Shown here piece after piece: positions 52,327 through 61,044 of a stretch of 64,000 nt of DNA. A program made the translations under genes and the position numbers. Position 1 is the stretch's first letter. Every line of letters begins with the position of its first letter. The notes under the pieces were generated by a model that saw only the letters and a list, made by a program, of their open reading frames with translations, was not told the origin of the DNA and made no database searches. This DNA comes from Clostridia bacterium. GTDB lineage: Bacteria; Bacillota; Clostridia; Saccharofermentanales; Saccharofermentanaceae. The DNA lies in NCBI GenBank assembly GCA_024403775.1, contig JAKSRE010000003.1, positions 62,001 to 126,000 on the forward strand, written 5' to 3'.

Positions 52327-53271
52327 TTATTTTTGCCATTGTCTTGCGCTATCGACTTCAACGGCTATTTTTTCAATAGGATCAATCATACCCTTATTAC
52401 AAAGAAATTTTACTATTTTCTCTGCTGCGCCTTCTGCTGTTGCATCGAACTTAGTTTCAGTTTCATCTAAAGGAATCGAAAACTGTTTTGCAACCTGCTT
52501 TATGACGCTTTTCTTCTTCAAAGCATTAAGTTTCTTCTGGTTGAAGGAAACAAATCTTCTCGGGTTGTGTCCTGTTTCTGCAACTCTTCGAAAATTATCC
52601 ATTCCAATAAGAATATCGGCGCTTTCAATTTCCTGAATTCTATTGGCACATTCCTTTTTATAGGCTCGTTCCATATTAAAAAGGTTTTCTCCAGCAAACG
52701 TCAAAAAGTAAACAGTAGTATCAACGATAATTACATCTATAGTTGGTCTGAGTGATAATACACGATGAGGATATTCTTCAAACTTTCCTTTGTTAAACCA
52801 ATATTTGTTTTTCAATGTGGTTACAGGTGTTTGCATAGAAATCATTTTTATTGCAACATCTGAGCCACCAACTGAAATCTGACCTTTAATTAAATATGCG
52901 GATTTGTAATTAAAAGGATCTTCCTCCGTGTTGGGAGTTGCAGTGGATGCCAAAAAGGTATTAAATTCGGCATTTATCAATTCACTATCTGTGTTCAGCT
53001 TGTATATAGTACGAGAATCAGTGGTTCCGTCATATTCTCGCACTTCCTGGTACAGAGAAATCGCCTTTTTGCCATTTCCTAAATAAACTTTTGATATCTC
53101 ATCTAATAAATCCATTATTTTGGATTCTGGAGATAATATGATTTTTCTGCAGCTGTATCCAGTGCCTGCTCTTTTTGATGAGTTTATATTGAAGAGCTGC
53201 ACTGACCAGTTTGTTCCATTTGAAAGACTACTAAAAACATCTGTGATTTTTGAAATGGACGTAATGACCAC
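52327..53271 (-). CDS. kwaB: KwaB-like DUF4868 protein of a Kiwa defence system
   Basis: A 314-residue cytoplasmic protein. The C-terminal half (about residues 110-310) has the DUF4868 pattern: LRPTIDVIIVDTTVYFLTFAGENLFNMERAY, then a long helical region with Lys/Arg and a closing small domain. KwaB of the Kiwa system carries this domain, binds DNA and acts with KwaA when phage infection is sensed at the membrane. The length nearly equals that of the E. coli protein as I recall it. The start is a GTG at 53271 directly after AAAGGG; an in-frame ATT at 53265 is possible. It lies 45 bases after res in the same operon. Confidence 0.75.
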   Translation of the reverse strand: MVITSISKITDVFSSLSNGTNWSVQLFNINSSKRAGTGYSCRKIILSPESKIMDLLDEISKVYLGNGKKAISLYQEVREYDGTTDSRTIYKLNTDSELINAEFNTFLASTATPNTEEDPFNYKSAYLIKGQISVGGSDVAIKMISMQTPVTTLKNKYWFNKGKFEEYPHRVLSLRPTIDVIIVDTTVYFLTFAGENLFNMERAYKKECANRIQEIESADILIGMDNFRRVAETGHNPRRFVSFNQKKLNALKKKSVIKQVAKQFSIPLDETETKFDATAEGAAEKIVKFLCNKGMIDPIEKIAVEVDSARQWQK

Positions 53272-53316
53272 CCCTTTCTTTATTGGTTATACGCAGATTG
53301 GCTAACTGAATTTGTA

Positions 53317-55527
53317 TCAAAAGACTTCTGCGATCGGCTGCCAATGGTCATCGGCCATATCCTCCGCAAATTTTGTATTATTGATATAGAGCTGATTATC
53401 CTTATCCCGGACAAATCCCCAATGCAGTCCCTTTTCGGCAGCGTATGCCTTGAATGCATTGAATTTGTTCTGAATCTGACGGTCGATGTTCTTATCCTTG
53501 CCCTTGGCCTCGCCGCCCTTGGTTTCGATGACCCATACCGTGCCGTCCTTCTTCATCACAATGTAGTCTGCATAGAACAGCCACTGATGCTGAATCGCAT
53601 CCACATAGACGATGGAGAAATACTGCTGCCCGGTGTCACCGTTCTTATACACCCACTCAATATCAGAGCGGCCCTCGCAATACTGCTCAAACAGCATTTC
53701 GGAGGTGCTGCGTATCAGGCTGGTGGCAAATCCGGAGGTGTATTCCATATAAGCATTGTTCAGGTATTCGACCTCGTTTTTTACACCGGGGTCATACTTA
53801 AAGAAGTCCTGCTCCGGGATATGGAATATGGATTTCTTCGGATGGAGCAGCATACTCATCTGTTCTGCCATATCTGATGTGACATCACGGAATTCCTGCT
53901 TCAGCCGATGCTCGTTGTTGATGACAAAGGCATAGAATTCTGCTGTTTCCAGTGAGAGCAACTTTTTATAGGCGCTGTTGCCCTTGCGGAACAGGCGCTC
54001 CAAAATAGTTTTAACCTTTCCTGTCGGCATACCGATAGCGGTTTTGATAGAGTCCACACTATGGAGCAGCTGAATACCGTGTTTATGGGTATCCACACGC
54101 TTGCGGGTGGTGTAATAGCTGGTGCTTTCGGCAACGGCAGAGGTGCGGACGAACTGGCCATGCAGGGCCTGACCGAAGATTTGGTCACCAAAAACATATC
54201 CAGCATCTGACATCAGCATCTGATTCTGTTTTTTATCGCCGCCCAGCTTGTATTTCTTGACCAGTGCGGCATACACTTTATTCAACACCTCACGCTCACC
54301 AAGGCCATCAAAATCGAGGTCACGAATTTGTTTTTCCAGCGTGAATGTCTTGCACACAGGCTTCAGGAACAGGCGGCGTGTTTCATACGCCTTGTCCATA
54401 TTGGCCAGCAGACCAGCCTTGTATTTTTCATCGAAGGTGTACACATAGCAGAAGTCCAGAAGGTCATCCTCGTAGTGAGTGGCCTCCGGCATTCTGCGGA
54501 TACGACCAATGGTCTGGATTTCAAAGTTCTCGCTCATGCCTTCACGCAGTTTCACGAGAATCTTGGCACGGGGACAATCCCATCCTGTGCTGATGGCCTG
54601 TTTCATGAGAAGGAACACAGGCTGTGCATCGTTCTCGGTCAGATTGTCTGGGAGGTCTTTTTTATCCTCGCTCATCCACTTGCTGACCATGCCGTTGTCG
54701 TAGGTGTAGCCCATAGATTCCAGCTTGCGCTCCACGGCCACGATGGTTTCCGGCTGACCGTTCGGGAACTGAATCAGCACCAGCGGACGGATATTCTTGC
54801 CAATGGCCTGATAGTGTGCGCTGATGGATTTGCGCTTGGCATCGGCAAGGTCGAGCAGATAATCGTAGTCATCGGTAATTTCCACACCGTCCGTGATACC
54901 CTCATTCACATAGAGGGCCTTGGTAATCAGGCCAGCGTTGATAACATCCAGTTCATCAATCTCGAAATATTCGTAGCGTTTGTTCTCTTCGGCGGTGGCG
55001 CTGACACGCACGATGTTCTTTGCGGAGAACGCATCAATGATGGTACGGGCCTTGGCGGTGTTATTGGAATGCTCCTCGTCAATGATAACAATGAAGGCGA
55101 TACCCTTGCGGTGGGCATCGGCAATGCGGTCAAACAGATTCTTGCGCTCACTGTCCCGGATGGCCGTGTTGCCCTTTTTGGTAACAAGCTCCCAGTTGAT
55201 GAAAGTGGTGCTTTCCGGCTCAAAGCCATTCTGGAGTGCATCGAACAGATTCTGCGTATTCAGGTGAGGAGCGAATTTCCGCATTTTCTGGCGGCTCTGT
55301 TCTTCCAAATCACCCTTGCCGGGGCAGAGCCAGATGAAGGCCGCATTGGAGTTGACCTTGTTCAGATATTCATCCACAAAATCAATCAGCATGATTGTTT
55401 TGCCGGAGCCTGTAGGAGCCTTCATGACGATGGTCTGCTTGCTGCGGCTATCGGTGCAGAGGTCGAGGAGCTGGATGACGGCCTGCTCCTGAAAATCGAA
55501 TAATGTTGCTGCAATACCCGTTACCAT
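53317..55527 (-). CDS. res: Type III restriction enzyme, Res subunit
   Basis: A 736-residue SF2 helicase-nuclease. Walker A is APTGSGKT (37-44), motif II is DEEH (150-153), and motif VI is QTIGRIRRM (about 350). The C-terminal nuclease has the PD-(D/E)xK pattern D-YIVMKKDGTVWVIETKGG near residue 665. Res needs Mod to find its sites. It is shorter than the roughly 950-residue classic type III Res, mainly in the middle. Its start overlaps mod by seven bases. Composition is over 50% GC, unlike the host genes and the kwa genes downstream. Confidence 0.88.
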   Translation of the reverse strand: MVTGIAATLFDFQEQAVIQLLDLCTDSRSKQTIVMKAPTGSGKTIMLIDFVDEYLNKVNSNAAFIWLCPGKGDLEEQSRQKMRKFAPHLNTQNLFDALQNGFEPESTTFINWELVTKKGNTAIRDSERKNLFDRIADAHRKGIAFIVIIDEEHSNNTAKARTIIDAFSAKNIVRVSATAEENKRYEYFEIDELDVINAGLITKALYVNEGITDGVEITDDYDYLLDLADAKRKSISAHYQAIGKNIRPLVLIQFPNGQPETIVAVERKLESMGYTYDNGMVSKWMSEDKKDLPDNLTENDAQPVFLLMKQAISTGWDCPRAKILVKLREGMSENFEIQTIGRIRRMPEATHYEDDLLDFCYVYTFDEKYKAGLLANMDKAYETRRLFLKPVCKTFTLEKQIRDLDFDGLGEREVLNKVYAALVKKYKLGGDKKQNQMLMSDAGYVFGDQIFGQALHGQFVRTSAVAESTSYYTTRKRVDTHKHGIQLLHSVDSIKTAIGMPTGKVKTILERLFRKGNSAYKKLLSLETAEFYAFVINNEHRLKQEFRDVTSDMAEQMSMLLHPKKSIFHIPEQDFFKYDPGVKNEVEYLNNAYMEYTSGFATSLIRSTSEMLFEQYCEGRSDIEWVYKNGDTGQQYFSIVYVDAIQHQWLFYADYIVMKKDGTVWVIETKGGEAKGKDKNIDRQIQNKFNAFKAYAAEKGLHWGFVRDKDNQLYINNTKFAEDMADDHWQPIAEVF

Positions 55528-57329
55528 GTTTCTCCCTCCTCTCGCAGTTCAAAATTGAAGTAGTAGTCCGGGATGATGAATTGGGCCGTATCCTTGAACA
55601 GGGAAACTTGGCTGGAGGTGAATAGGACATTCTTGGAAATATACATAGCCTGCACATCAGTGTAATTGCTCCAGTTCTGTTCCAGCGCATCGGCTTCTTC
55701 ATCGCTCATGACCATGATGTAGTGCTGACCGTCAATCCGCACACCATGCTCCAGCTGCACCATTTCGGCAATATGCTCCAGCAGCGCATCGGAGAGGTAT
55801 TCCTCATCACGGGGCACAAAATCGGTGCGGTAGTATTTCAGATTGGCGGGGATACCAGCAACTTTGCCATATCCATTTATTACATTCGAAAGTCTTTGAT
55901 ATGTCTTTTCCTCACAAATGGAGTTTTCATTATTTGTGCATAAGATAAAAGAGCGTTTCCCGCCATCCTCAGAGTTTAAGGTAAGAACCGCATGACCAGT
56001 AGTTCCGCTGCCAGCGAAAAAGTCTAATACCGTAATATCTGTCTGTGGGAATAGGCTGATAATTTGTTTAATTAGTGCAACGGGTTTCTTACCGTTGGCA
56101 AATTCAACGCCACCTTCTTTAGTGACATTTTTCATCCACGCATTCATATCCCAGTATGTTCCCTGAAGGTCTTTTTTGTATAATTCACCATCAATCACTT
56201 CGGAAGTGTCTTTTAACCAAACAAAAAGTCGGCACTTATCACCCTTATAAAATTGCTCATACATGGTGCCTCTATTTTTCCCTGTTTTAGGAACATACTC
56301 AATAGAGAGCAAATCCTCAGTTATTCCCTCTTCGGTGCGGTAATCCATAATTCGTGTGCGGATAGAACTCTGTGCATTAGTTGTCTGGAAAATCTTTACT
56401 CCATATTTCTGATATGCCTCCTTTTCGCTAATACCATCCGCAGCGGCAACCTGCTTAATTGACATCATCACAGGATTTTTTCGCAAATACACCTTAATCT
56501 CATTTCCGTCGCCATCAACAGTGGAACCGTAGTAAACTTTCTCACCCGGTTCCACTAAAACCGTGGTATATTTCCAACTTTTACCTTGGTCTAAGTATTG
56601 TTGAATCAAATCAGAGATTTCTGTATATACATACGGCCCATTGAAAAGTGGCATCATCGTATATTGCTTTGCATACACAACAATATATTCACAATTTTTC
56701 TTAAAGCGCTTATCTTCGCCGCCGCCTGATGCACCTGCTATATTTTTCATATTCACACTGATGATATTCAGAAAATTATCTTCACCAAAAACATCATCAC
56801 AGAGCATCTTTAATTGAGAAAGTTCAATATCACTAATTTGAATAAATATGACACCGCTTTCAGAAAGTAAGTTTCTGGCAAGTGACAGACGTTCTTTCAT
56901 GAAAGACAGCCATTTGCTGTGTCTATATGCATCGGCTGAATCAACATAATTGTCATCATACATAAAGTCGGTTTCGCCTGTATTGTACGGCGGGTCGATA
57001 TAAATCATGTCAATGCGACCCCGGTGCGTCTTTTCCAACAGGCGCAGGCTATGCAGATTATCACCTTCAAGAAGAAAATTATAGACCCCACCTGCGGATG
57101 TGGTTATTTCCTTACCTGCATCTTCGGTAAATACTGGAATGTGCGTCCGCATCATGACATCCACAGCCTCTTCGTGCTGTTCCCAGACGAGGCCGTATTT
57201 CTTTGCGTTCAATTCGCTCTCGATTTCGCCCAGCGCAATCAGAACATCGTCATCATCTTTATGTTCCTGTCGGATGGTATCAAGAAAGGCCAGCATCCGT
57301 TCTCTCTTTTTCTGTGACAAATTAGACAT
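55521..57329 (-). CDS. mod: Type III DNA adenine methyltransferase, Mod subunit
   Basis: A 602-residue N6-adenine methyltransferase of the beta class. The catalytic motif IV DPPYNTGE (112-119) comes before the S-adenosylmethionine motif I DFFAGSGTTG (436-445), with the target-recognition domain between them. It gives the type III system its sequence specificity and protects the host. GC content changes sharply inside the gene: the ends are over 50% GC and the middle (about 55870-56980) about 30%. It overlaps the XRE gene by eight bases and res by seven. Recognition sequence cannot be read from sequence. Confidence 0.92.
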   Translation of the reverse strand: MSNLSQKKRERMLAFLDTIRQEHKDDDDVLIALGEIESELNAKKYGLVWEQHEEAVDVMMRTHIPVFTEDAGKEITTSAGGVYNFLLEGDNLHSLRLLEKTHRGRIDMIYIDPPYNTGETDFMYDDNYVDSADAYRHSKWLSFMKERLSLARNLLSESGVIFIQISDIELSQLKMLCDDVFGEDNFLNIISVNMKNIAGASGGGEDKRFKKNCEYIVVYAKQYTMMPLFNGPYVYTEISDLIQQYLDQGKSWKYTTVLVEPGEKVYYGSTVDGDGNEIKVYLRKNPVMMSIKQVAAADGISEKEAYQKYGVKIFQTTNAQSSIRTRIMDYRTEEGITEDLLSIEYVPKTGKNRGTMYEQFYKGDKCRLFVWLKDTSEVIDGELYKKDLQGTYWDMNAWMKNVTKEGGVEFANGKKPVALIKQIISLFPQTDITVLDFFAGSGTTGHAVLTLNSEDGGKRSFILCTNNENSICEEKTYQRLSNVINGYGKVAGIPANLKYYRTDFVPRDEEYLSDALLEHIAEMVQLEHGVRIDGQHYIMVMSDEEADALEQNWSNYTDVQAMYISKNVLFTSSQVSLFKDTAQFIIPDYYFNFELREEGETW

Positions 57330-57561
57330 TGCCTATTCCTCCGTTTTTGATTTCAATTTTTTCTCCGTTGGGCAGTGTAAAGGACTGCTCATAGGCAATG
57401 CCGAGTTCATCGGCAATTTGGATCAGCTCGGTTTCGCTGATGGTGCCGCGCTTCATCTTTGCATTGAAGTTCTGTGGAGACTGCCCGATTCTACGGGCGA
57501 GTTCTGAGGCACTGATGCCCATTCTTACACACAGTACCTTTATCTGTTCTGTCGTAGTCAT
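57322..57561 (-). CDS. Small XRE-family regulator of the defence operon
   Basis: A 79-residue helix-turn-helix protein (MGISASELARRIGQSPQNFNAKMKRG at residues 14-39) with a short C-terminal extension. It is the first gene of the operon and overlaps mod by eight bases. Its role is probably that of a controller protein that times methylase and nuclease expression, as in many restriction systems; that is inferred from position. The ATG has a GGAGGT site (57567-57572). Confidence 0.85.
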   Translation of the reverse strand: MTTTEQIKVLCVRMGISASELARRIGQSPQNFNAKMKRGTISETELIQIADELGIAYEQSFTLPNGEKIEIKNGGIGNV

Positions 57562-57593
57562 TCTTTACCTCCTACAACGAGTTGCTGTTTTCA

Positions 57594-57599
57594 ATTATA
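57594..57599 (-). promoter_or_regulatory. Likely -10 box of the defence operon
   Basis: A perfect TATAAT on the minus strand lies 33 bases before the XRE start. No good -35 box is seen at 16-18 bases upstream, which is consistent with an activator-dependent promoter. Confidence 0.4.
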
Positions 57600-57645
57600 T
57601 CCACTCCAGTATAAACGATTTGTTTGATAATTACAATCCTTTCCA

Positions 57646-57677
57646 AGGGCAGTCTGCATGACTGCTCTTATTTTTTT
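57646..57677 (+). terminator. Orphan plus-strand terminator in the 57562-57928 gap
   Basis: AGGGCAGTC pairs with GACTGCTCT around TGCAT, followed by TTATTTTTTTG. No plus-strand gene precedes it. The rest of this 367-base gap holds a further stem (AAATCTT/AAGATTT near 57808-57832) and no supportable gene except the 14-codon frame at 57892. Confidence 0.75.
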
Positions 57678-57891
57678 GCACTTTTTTCGTAAATCATCGG
57701 AAAAGAACTCTGCCAGCCTACCTAGACCAGTAGGAAGGAAAGAAAAATTTCAAAACCCACGTCCTTTTTCTGCCCTTCCCAAGGCTAAGCAATGAGGGAA
57801 AGAAATCTTTCGGAAATCGTAAGATTTCCCTTCTTCCCACAGCTACCACATAGAGGGATGGAAAACAGCCCTCGGAAAGGAGGACAGCCCC

Positions 57892-57936
57892 ATGTTTATG
57901 AAGACAATTCCCAAGGAGGTTGACGCCCATGCGTGA
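57892..57936 (+). CDS. Possible 14-codon leader peptide before the primase
   Basis: MFMKTIPKEVDAHA followed by TGA. It has an excellent ribosome site (AAAGGAGG, eight bases upstream) and its own second half contains the primase ribosome site AAGGAGG; it ends eight bases inside the primase gene. This suits translational coupling, or it is the remnant of a truncated gene. Confidence 0.4.
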   Translation: MFMKTIPKEVDAHA

Positions 57937-60259
57937 TTATTCACAGATTGCTCCAATGCTGCAGGCGGACGGCAGATTCTGCCTCTACCGCATAGAAGCC
58001 AGGAGCAGAGCCTCTCCTGAAATGACCAAGATCCCGTACCAGCTGAATGGTACCCGTGCAGACCCCGGCAATCGCAGTCATTACGGTTCTTTCGCAAATG
58101 CTGTGGCCGAATATGAGCACGGCGGCTATGACGGTATCACCATCGGATGTTTTTCTCCATTCAAGCTGATCGATGTGGATGACTGCATTGTTGACGGCAA
58201 GCTGGATGAACGTGGTCAGGACATCGTAGACACCTTGGATTCCTATACGGAACTCAGTCCCTCCGGCACAGGCGTTCACATCTTCGTTCTGGCAGAAAAC
58301 CTGCAGTTCGATAAGAAACGCTACTACATCAACAATCGCAGCACCCATGTGGAGGTGTATGACCCAATGGTCACTAAGAAGTTCCTCACCATGACCGGGG
58401 AATGCATCCACGGCAGTGATGTTATAGAGCGCACCGAGGAACTGCGTATCGTGTTGGAGAAATATATGCTCCGTCCGGCAGCAGACCGCCTTGTTCCCAA
58501 GGTCGATGCTCCCGGCAGCTTTCTCTCCGATGAATCCGTCATCAGCAAGATGATAGCCTCCGCTCAAGGCACAAAAGCCAAGGCGCTCATGGACGGCAGG
58601 ATACCGGATGGCAAGTCTGCCAGTGAAGCAGATATGGCCTATGCCGAGATACTCGCCTTCTGGTGCGGCGGTGATCTGGTGCAGATGGACAGACTGTTCC
58701 GGCAGTCGAGGTTGATGCGCGACAAGTGGGACAGACCGCAAAGCGGTTCTACTTACGGAATGCTCACACTGGAAAAGGCAGTTCGAAGCTGCACGGCTTT
58801 TTACACCCCGGTAATAACGAACCCCGCGGAGGACTTCAACGATGTCCTTCAAAAGCTGGAAGAACTGGCACCGCTGGACAATCCCAGATACCGCGGCGGT
58901 GATATCGGATACGGACGGCTCTTTGCCGATGTGTTCAAGGACATTGCCCGGTTCGTGCCGGAACGAAAGAAATGGTACGTCTATGATGGCAAACGCTGGG
59001 TAGCGGATATTGCCTCCCTCGCCATCATGGAACTGGGTAAAGACCTGGCAGATTCGCTCCTGATCTATGCTGCCTCCATCCAGGACGAGGACAGACGGAA
59101 AAGCTTTCTCGACAGTAGTAAACGCTGGCAGCAGCGCCGTTTCCGGGAGACCTACATCAAGGATGCACAAAGCGTATATCCCATTCCGATGGAACGCTTC
59201 GATGCAGACCCATTCCTGTTCAACTGCGCCAATGTGACCATCGACTTGAACACAGGCGCGGCAAAGGAACATTCGCCAAAGGACTACATCACCATGTTAA
59301 GTCCTGCGGAATATGACCCTCATGCCCACAGTGACCGTTTTCTTCAGTTCATAGACGAGGTCACCAGCAACGATGCCGATAAGGCAAAGTTCCTGCAAAA
59401 GTGTCTGGGATATGGTCTAAGCGGCATCACCTGGTATGAGTGTATGTTTCTCGTTTACGGCGAGACAACACGAAACGGCAAAGGCACTCTCATGGAAAGC
59501 GTTCTTCGGCTGATGGGTGATTACGGAAAGGCAGTTCGCCCGGAGACCATCACCCAGAAACGCAACCAGGACTCACAGGGGCCGAGCGAGGATATCGCAA
59601 GTCTGGCAGGCATCCGCTTCGCCAATATCTCCGAGCCGCGCAGAGGCCTCGTTCTGGACTCCGCTCTGGTGAAGACGATGACAGGTTCCGATACCGTCCG
59701 TGCCCGGTTCCTTCACGAGAACAGCTTCGATTTCAAACCGCAGCATAAGCTGTACATCAACACCAACTACCTTCCGGTTATTACGGATATGACGGTGTTT
59801 GAGAGCAATCGTGTGTTCATCATCCCATTCAACAGACATTTTGAAGAATGGGAACAGGACAGACTGCTCAAGACGGAATTCCAAAAGCCGGAGGTGCAGA
59901 GTGCCATCCTCAACTGGCTGATGGAGGGATTTCGGATGCTGCAGGCAGAAGGCTTTACCAAGCCGGATGCAGTAAGCCAGGCTATCCAGGATTACCGCCA
60001 TGAAAGCGATAAGGTCGCACAGTTTGCAGAGGAACGCCTCATTGCCGACAAAGGCAGCGAGGTCAGAACAGCACTTGCCTATACCGAATACCGCAGATGG
60101 TGTGAGGAAAATGGCTGTTATTCGGAGAATGCCAGAAATTTCAATCTGGAACTCCGCAAGTTCGGAGAAGTCATCCGGCGCAGACCGAAGGACGGTGGTG
60201 AAAAGACCACACTGCTCATCGGCTATCGGCTGAAGGACGATTTTCTCCAGACTTCATAA
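57929..60259 (+). CDS. P4-family primase-helicase with PrimPol-like N terminus
   Basis: A 776-residue replication protein of phages, plasmids and satellites. The N-terminal third resembles an archaeo-eukaryotic primase/PrimPol domain (IDVDDC at about residue 87 and SPSGTGVHIF at about 112). A helical part with AFWCGGDLVQMDRLFRQS (about 250) resembles the helix bundle of NrS-1-type polymerases. A D5_N-like region and an SF3 helicase follow, with Walker A GETTRNGKGT near 510. Such proteins start replication at a nearby origin; the inverted repeats right after the gene are a candidate. ATG 57929 follows AAGGAGG. Confidence 0.87.
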   Translation: MRDYSQIAPMLQADGRFCLYRIEARSRASPEMTKIPYQLNGTRADPGNRSHYGSFANAVAEYEHGGYDGITIGCFSPFKLIDVDDCIVDGKLDERGQDIVDTLDSYTELSPSGTGVHIFVLAENLQFDKKRYYINNRSTHVEVYDPMVTKKFLTMTGECIHGSDVIERTEELRIVLEKYMLRPAADRLVPKVDAPGSFLSDESVISKMIASAQGTKAKALMDGRIPDGKSASEADMAYAEILAFWCGGDLVQMDRLFRQSRLMRDKWDRPQSGSTYGMLTLEKAVRSCTAFYTPVITNPAEDFNDVLQKLEELAPLDNPRYRGGDIGYGRLFADVFKDIARFVPERKKWYVYDGKRWVADIASLAIMELGKDLADSLLIYAASIQDEDRRKSFLDSSKRWQQRRFRETYIKDAQSVYPIPMERFDADPFLFNCANVTIDLNTGAAKEHSPKDYITMLSPAEYDPHAHSDRFLQFIDEVTSNDADKAKFLQKCLGYGLSGITWYECMFLVYGETTRNGKGTLMESVLRLMGDYGKAVRPETITQKRNQDSQGPSEDIASLAGIRFANISEPRRGLVLDSALVKTMTGSDTVRARFLHENSFDFKPQHKLYINTNYLPVITDMTVFESNRVFIIPFNRHFEEWEQDRLLKTEFQKPEVQSAILNWLMEGFRMLQAEGFTKPDAVSQAIQDYRHESDKVAQFAEERLIADKGSEVRTALAYTEYRRWCEENGCYSENARNFNLELRKFGEVIRRRPKDGGEKTTLLIGYRLKDDFLQTS

Positions 60260-60273
60260 CAATATCCACAGAT

Positions 60274-60380
60274 GGGGCAACTGTGGCAAAAGTGGCATCA
60301 AATGTAAGGTTGTATTCCCTATATGCCCCATATAGGACATCAACCTTGAATTTCTTACCACAAGTAGCCACATCTGCCCC
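60274..60380. other. Nested inverted repeats, candidate replication origin or structured RNA
   Basis: Three stems lie one inside another. Outer: GGGGCA-ACT-GTGGC (60274-60287) with GCCAC-ATC-TGCCCC (60367-60380). Middle: AAGGTTG (60306-60312) with CAACCTT (60341-60347). Inner: CCTATAT (60318-60324) with ATATAGG (60330-60336). They occupy the gap just after the primase-helicase. The matched three-base internal loop in the outer stem suggests selection. Confidence 0.6.
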
Positions 60381-60424
60381 AAACCATAAGCCTGTGACCA
60401 TTACAAAGGAAAGGAGGACGAGCC

Positions 60425-60670
60425 ATGAAAATCTTAGGCGTTGTTTCTGGGTGTGAGCGTGTCTGCCCGGAGGATTTCAGCAATGACAAATACATCGGTG
60501 TCGCACTGATGCAGTCTCCGCAGAACGATACTGCCTGTCTGCTCCGCAGCCGTGATGGCGCTAACCGCTGGTGCGTAGTCTACGGCAGACACGAACTGTA
60601 CTTCAAATCCAAGGAAGATGCTGTGGATTATTGCAAAAACCACGGTTTCAAGAACTACCGCACCAATTAA
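60425..60670 (+). CDS. Small uncharacterised element protein
   Basis: An 81-residue soluble protein with four Cys (two near the start: SGCERVC) and a closing YFKSKEDAVDYCKNHGFKNY. I do not recognise the family. It starts after a strong AAAGGAGG site and is followed 13 bases later by another small gene, so it belongs to the element's plus-strand transcript. The Cys could bind a metal, but their spacing does not fit a classical finger. Confidence 0.65.
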   Translation: MKILGVVSGCERVCPEDFSNDKYIGVALMQSPQNDTACLLRSRDGANRWCVVYGRHELYFKSKEDAVDYCKNHGFKNYRTN

Positions 60671-60683
60671 GGAGGTGTTTGCC

Positions 60684-60896
60684 ATGACCAACAAAGAAGA
60701 ACTGCAGAAGCATTTCCGGTTCCATAAGAGCGTGACCCTTGTTCAGGAAGGCCACCAGCCCATCACTATCACAAAGGAGTACTGCTACCATCTCAGCAAT
60801 CCTTTTCACAGCGGATTGGATTTCATGAGTCTGGATGAACTGGCAGACTACTGCAAACTGAAAAATCTGGACATCGCGTCCATTTTCAAGAAATAA
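60684..60896 (+). CDS. Small uncharacterised element protein
   Basis: A 70-residue charged protein (MTNKEELQKHFRFHKSV...) ending in FMSLDELADYCKLKNLDIASIFKK. ATG 60684 follows TAAGGAGG; the longer frame from 60618 lies inside the previous gene. The ending resembles that of its neighbour (EDAVDYCKNHG versus DELADYCKLKN), so the two may be distantly related copies. Function unknown. Confidence 0.6.
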   Translation: MTNKEELQKHFRFHKSVTLVQEGHQPITITKEYCYHLSNPFHSGLDFMSLDELADYCKLKNLDIASIFKK

Positions 60897-61044
60897 GTTT
60901 CTGCTGCCAGCCGGGTGCCGACCGCAGGGGGAGTCACAATCTTTCCAGTCCCATCAGACGGCTAACGGCGCCCTGCTCGCACGCAGAAAAACTGAAATTC
61001 AAACGGGGTATTAACCCCAAATCAAACACAAAGGAGTTTTTATT

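Noticed and set aside
54328..55503. Long plus-strand frame (391 codons) opposite res
   Set aside because: It is fully antisense to the well-supported Res helicase, and its translation has no recognisable domain; long antisense frames are expected in GC-rich genes.
53317..57329. Reading res/mod as a type I or BREX-like system
   Set aside because: There is no specificity subunit and no brx/pgl gene; the motif order in Mod and the helicase plus C-terminal nuclease in Res fit type III.
57941..59272. Minus-strand frame of 443 codons opposite the primase
   Set aside because: It mirrors the codon pattern of the primase gene, has no ribosome site and shows no family motifs.
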